Positions 54,201 through 57,200 of a DNA stretch of 64,000 bases are shown piece after piece. The notes beneath the pieces are model-generated. The model saw only the letters and a program-made list of their open reading frames with translations, was not told where the DNA came from and searched no databases. The position numbers and the translations under genes were made by a program. Source of the DNA: Symsagittifera roscoffensis (lineage: Eukaryota; Xenacoelomorpha; Acoela; Convolutidae); assembly GCF_963678635.1 (NCBI RefSeq), contig NC_087067.1, positions 3,917,072-3,981,071 on the forward strand. Reading direction: 5' to 3'. Position 1 is the first letter of the stretch. Every line of letters begins with the position of its first letter.

Positions 54201-57200
54201 TGACTCCCTCCAATCAAAATACTGTGAACCCTTATTAGAACAGCTATGGGCCCTGTAGGCCAAAAATGGATGCCCATGATCCCCTAAGTCTGCTCCTGAT
54301 TACATTTGTTTTTCATACCGTACGTGAAACACTTGGAAATGTGGGGAAAGTGGAAGAAAGTCTCAAGTTTAAGTTGACTCTTTTTCAGACATTTCCGCGG
54401 GAACTTTCAACTTTGACAACAAGTGCCCATCGGAAAGCTACGCTAAATTAGAAATTTTTCAAGAACAAGTTCTGGAAATCAGCTTTCATTTAAGAACCGT
54501 GAAAGAAAATGGAATTGTGTATCATCACGCAGGCGGTATGTCGGATGTATCAAATCGAGGTCCAATTGTAGCAGTTGAAAATTCGCGAGTAATTATACAA
54601 ATTGGGTCCAGTAAATATCCTACGGATGTCGAAGTCACAGACGGATTACCCCATCAAATAGTTCTGAAATATGGATATGCTAATGGTGGCATGTCTTCCC
54701 TTTCTGTCGACAACGGATCAGAAATATCTTTTCAGTTATCTGATGATTTGATGAGTGGAATTAGTTATAGAGATTTATTCTTCAGCATTGCAGAAGAATT
54801 GTCGTCTAGTGGCCTAAACTTGGGTTCCTTTAAAGGGTGCATTTCGGATGTGCGATTAATCTCTAAAGCGACTACTAATGCAGACAGTAGTTTAAAATAC
54901 TACAGTTTGAGGTTCGACGAAAGCGCACCTGAAGTAAGCGGATTCACATCGAGAAGTTTCACAAAATTGGAATGCATTCGAGCACAATGCGAGTCGGATA
55001 ATGTATGCGGGTCTGATCCGTGTCAAAATAGCGGTGTCTGTCAGCCTTCTTGGAACGAGTATACATGCGATTGCCAAACAGGGTGGGCAGGAATTAATTG
55101 CGAAGAGACTAATTTCTGCGATGGAAATCCGTGCGAAGATTCTGAGAACTGTGTCAATGGTGTGTTTGGTTTCGAGTGTCATGATCCGATATCATTTAAG
55201 GACGGATTCGTCCAAGTGAAACCCGAGGAGGCGAACACACTTCAAGAGCTTGTAAGTATATATCTTGAATTGAGAACACGCAAAGAATTCGGAACTGTGT
55301 TCCACATGCAAGGGGAATCATCTAGTTGTTTCATCAACATGCAGATCTCCAATGATAAAACTCTTCTGAACTTTCGATTTGGAGAATCAGCGACTGTAAC
55401 AAATGCTGAAATTGAACAAAATTTAGCAGACGGGCGAACAAACATGATCAATATAGTTGTTGGTGACGACGGAACAGTTTCATTGCAAGTAAACAATTCC
55501 CAGATTTCTGCGACAACTCCCGAAGCTGCATCCCGACCAACGGTAGAATGCATAGCGGGCGATTCAATTTGGATCGGAGGTTTCAGCTCTGAAAATGCTT
55601 CACTAACAAACGAGCAGTCAACGAATGTCGTGAATCCACAACCCGCAATTGATGGCTGCATTTCGAACTTCAGAATAAACAATTTGTTTGTTCCGCTGCA
55701 GCCGAATTTTGGGTCCAATTTGAACTTCACTTTTGTGGCTAGTGAAAATGTAGAATTCGGCTGTAGTAGTGATGCATGCAGCACTAATGCAAGTGTGTGT
55801 GAGAACGGAGGCACTTGTGTAGATGAATGGAGAGCCTTCAGTTGCGACTGTGTAGCAGGTGAGTTAATCGAAAGGTGTTCAATCACCAGCAAAACGAAAA
55901 ATCAATTGGTAAAAAGGACGAAACGTACAATCCCCCCCCCCCCCCCCCAAAAAAAAAGACTGCGAGGGCAAAATAAATTGATCTAATTAGTCGGAAAAAT
56001 CAATGGATACCAAATGATGACTAATATTTTACGGTATTAACATGATAGAATATCATTTGGTATTAAAAATTTCTCCGGTGGTATATTCAGCGCGCCTGTT
56101 TGAAATGAATATTTTATGCGGAATTAATTTTCAAAATTAATAGATGCTGGGGAGAACATTCTACGTTTGATCACTTAGGGGGGAGATTGTGCGTTTGATC
56201 CGGTAAAAATTATGTAACAGTCGTAAAAATTATGCAAAATTCAACGTAAATGACGTAAGTTTCGACCTGCGCTTTACCCATACTCTATTACAGGTAGCTG
56301 AAATTTTTAAATATTTAAAAATCAAATAATTTTTCTCCCTAAGATGTCTTTCATGATTGTTTAGAAATTCAAGTGGTCGGTTTTCCCTTACTTTGTTCAT
56401 GCTCATTTTTAAAATTCTAGAAAACATTTTTTTGCATAAACTGGTAGACATATAGGCGAGTTGCAATCTCTAATTTTGATTACAAACAGGGTCACTAAGT
56501 GTCAATAAAATTTATTTTTCTTAGGCTTCGAAGGCGAAACTTGCCAGATGAACGCAGACGACTGCCTTGAAGTCACTTGTTCGGGACACGGCCAATGCGT
56601 AGACGGTATCGACAAGTACTCGTGCAATTGTCAAAGCGGTTATGTAGGATCAAATTGTGAACTGGACGTGAATGAGTGTGAACAATCTGACGATGCAAAT
56701 GAAGATGTGTGCAAAAATGGGGGTACTTGTTCTAATACAGAAGGAAGCTACGAGTGTAATTGCACGGAAGGTTGGCAAGGAGAGATTTGTGAAACCCTGA
56801 CAATAAATACGCTCACTTGCAACGACGCTAAGGATCCATGTAATGAACGTGGGGTATGCAGCAACAACCCTCAAAATGAGGTTAGTAACCCTGGGTGAAT
56901 TTAAGGGGAATGGGCGGACGCCCTCACCAACCAGTGGGTCCCCCACTTTGGAATTATTTTATGACATCCATTTTTATACTTTAGTGTGTACTCAGGGGCG
57001 GATCTAGGATTTTCTCGAGGGGGGGGGGCGGATTTTCAAAAAAAAAATTCGAAAATTTTGTCGACCTTTTTTTTTAGGTCGACGGAATTGATTTTTGAGC
57101 ATGATTTAGTCCCTTTTTTGGCAACATTTTCTGCGCCGCAGGCAAAAATTTGAAAAAAAATTAAAAAAAGGCGTTTTTAGGCACTTATTGGAAAATTTTG

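Noticed and set aside
55242-55892. 216-codon frame on the - strand
   Set aside because: Complement of Crumbs laminin-G 3; no recognisable domain and no independent support.
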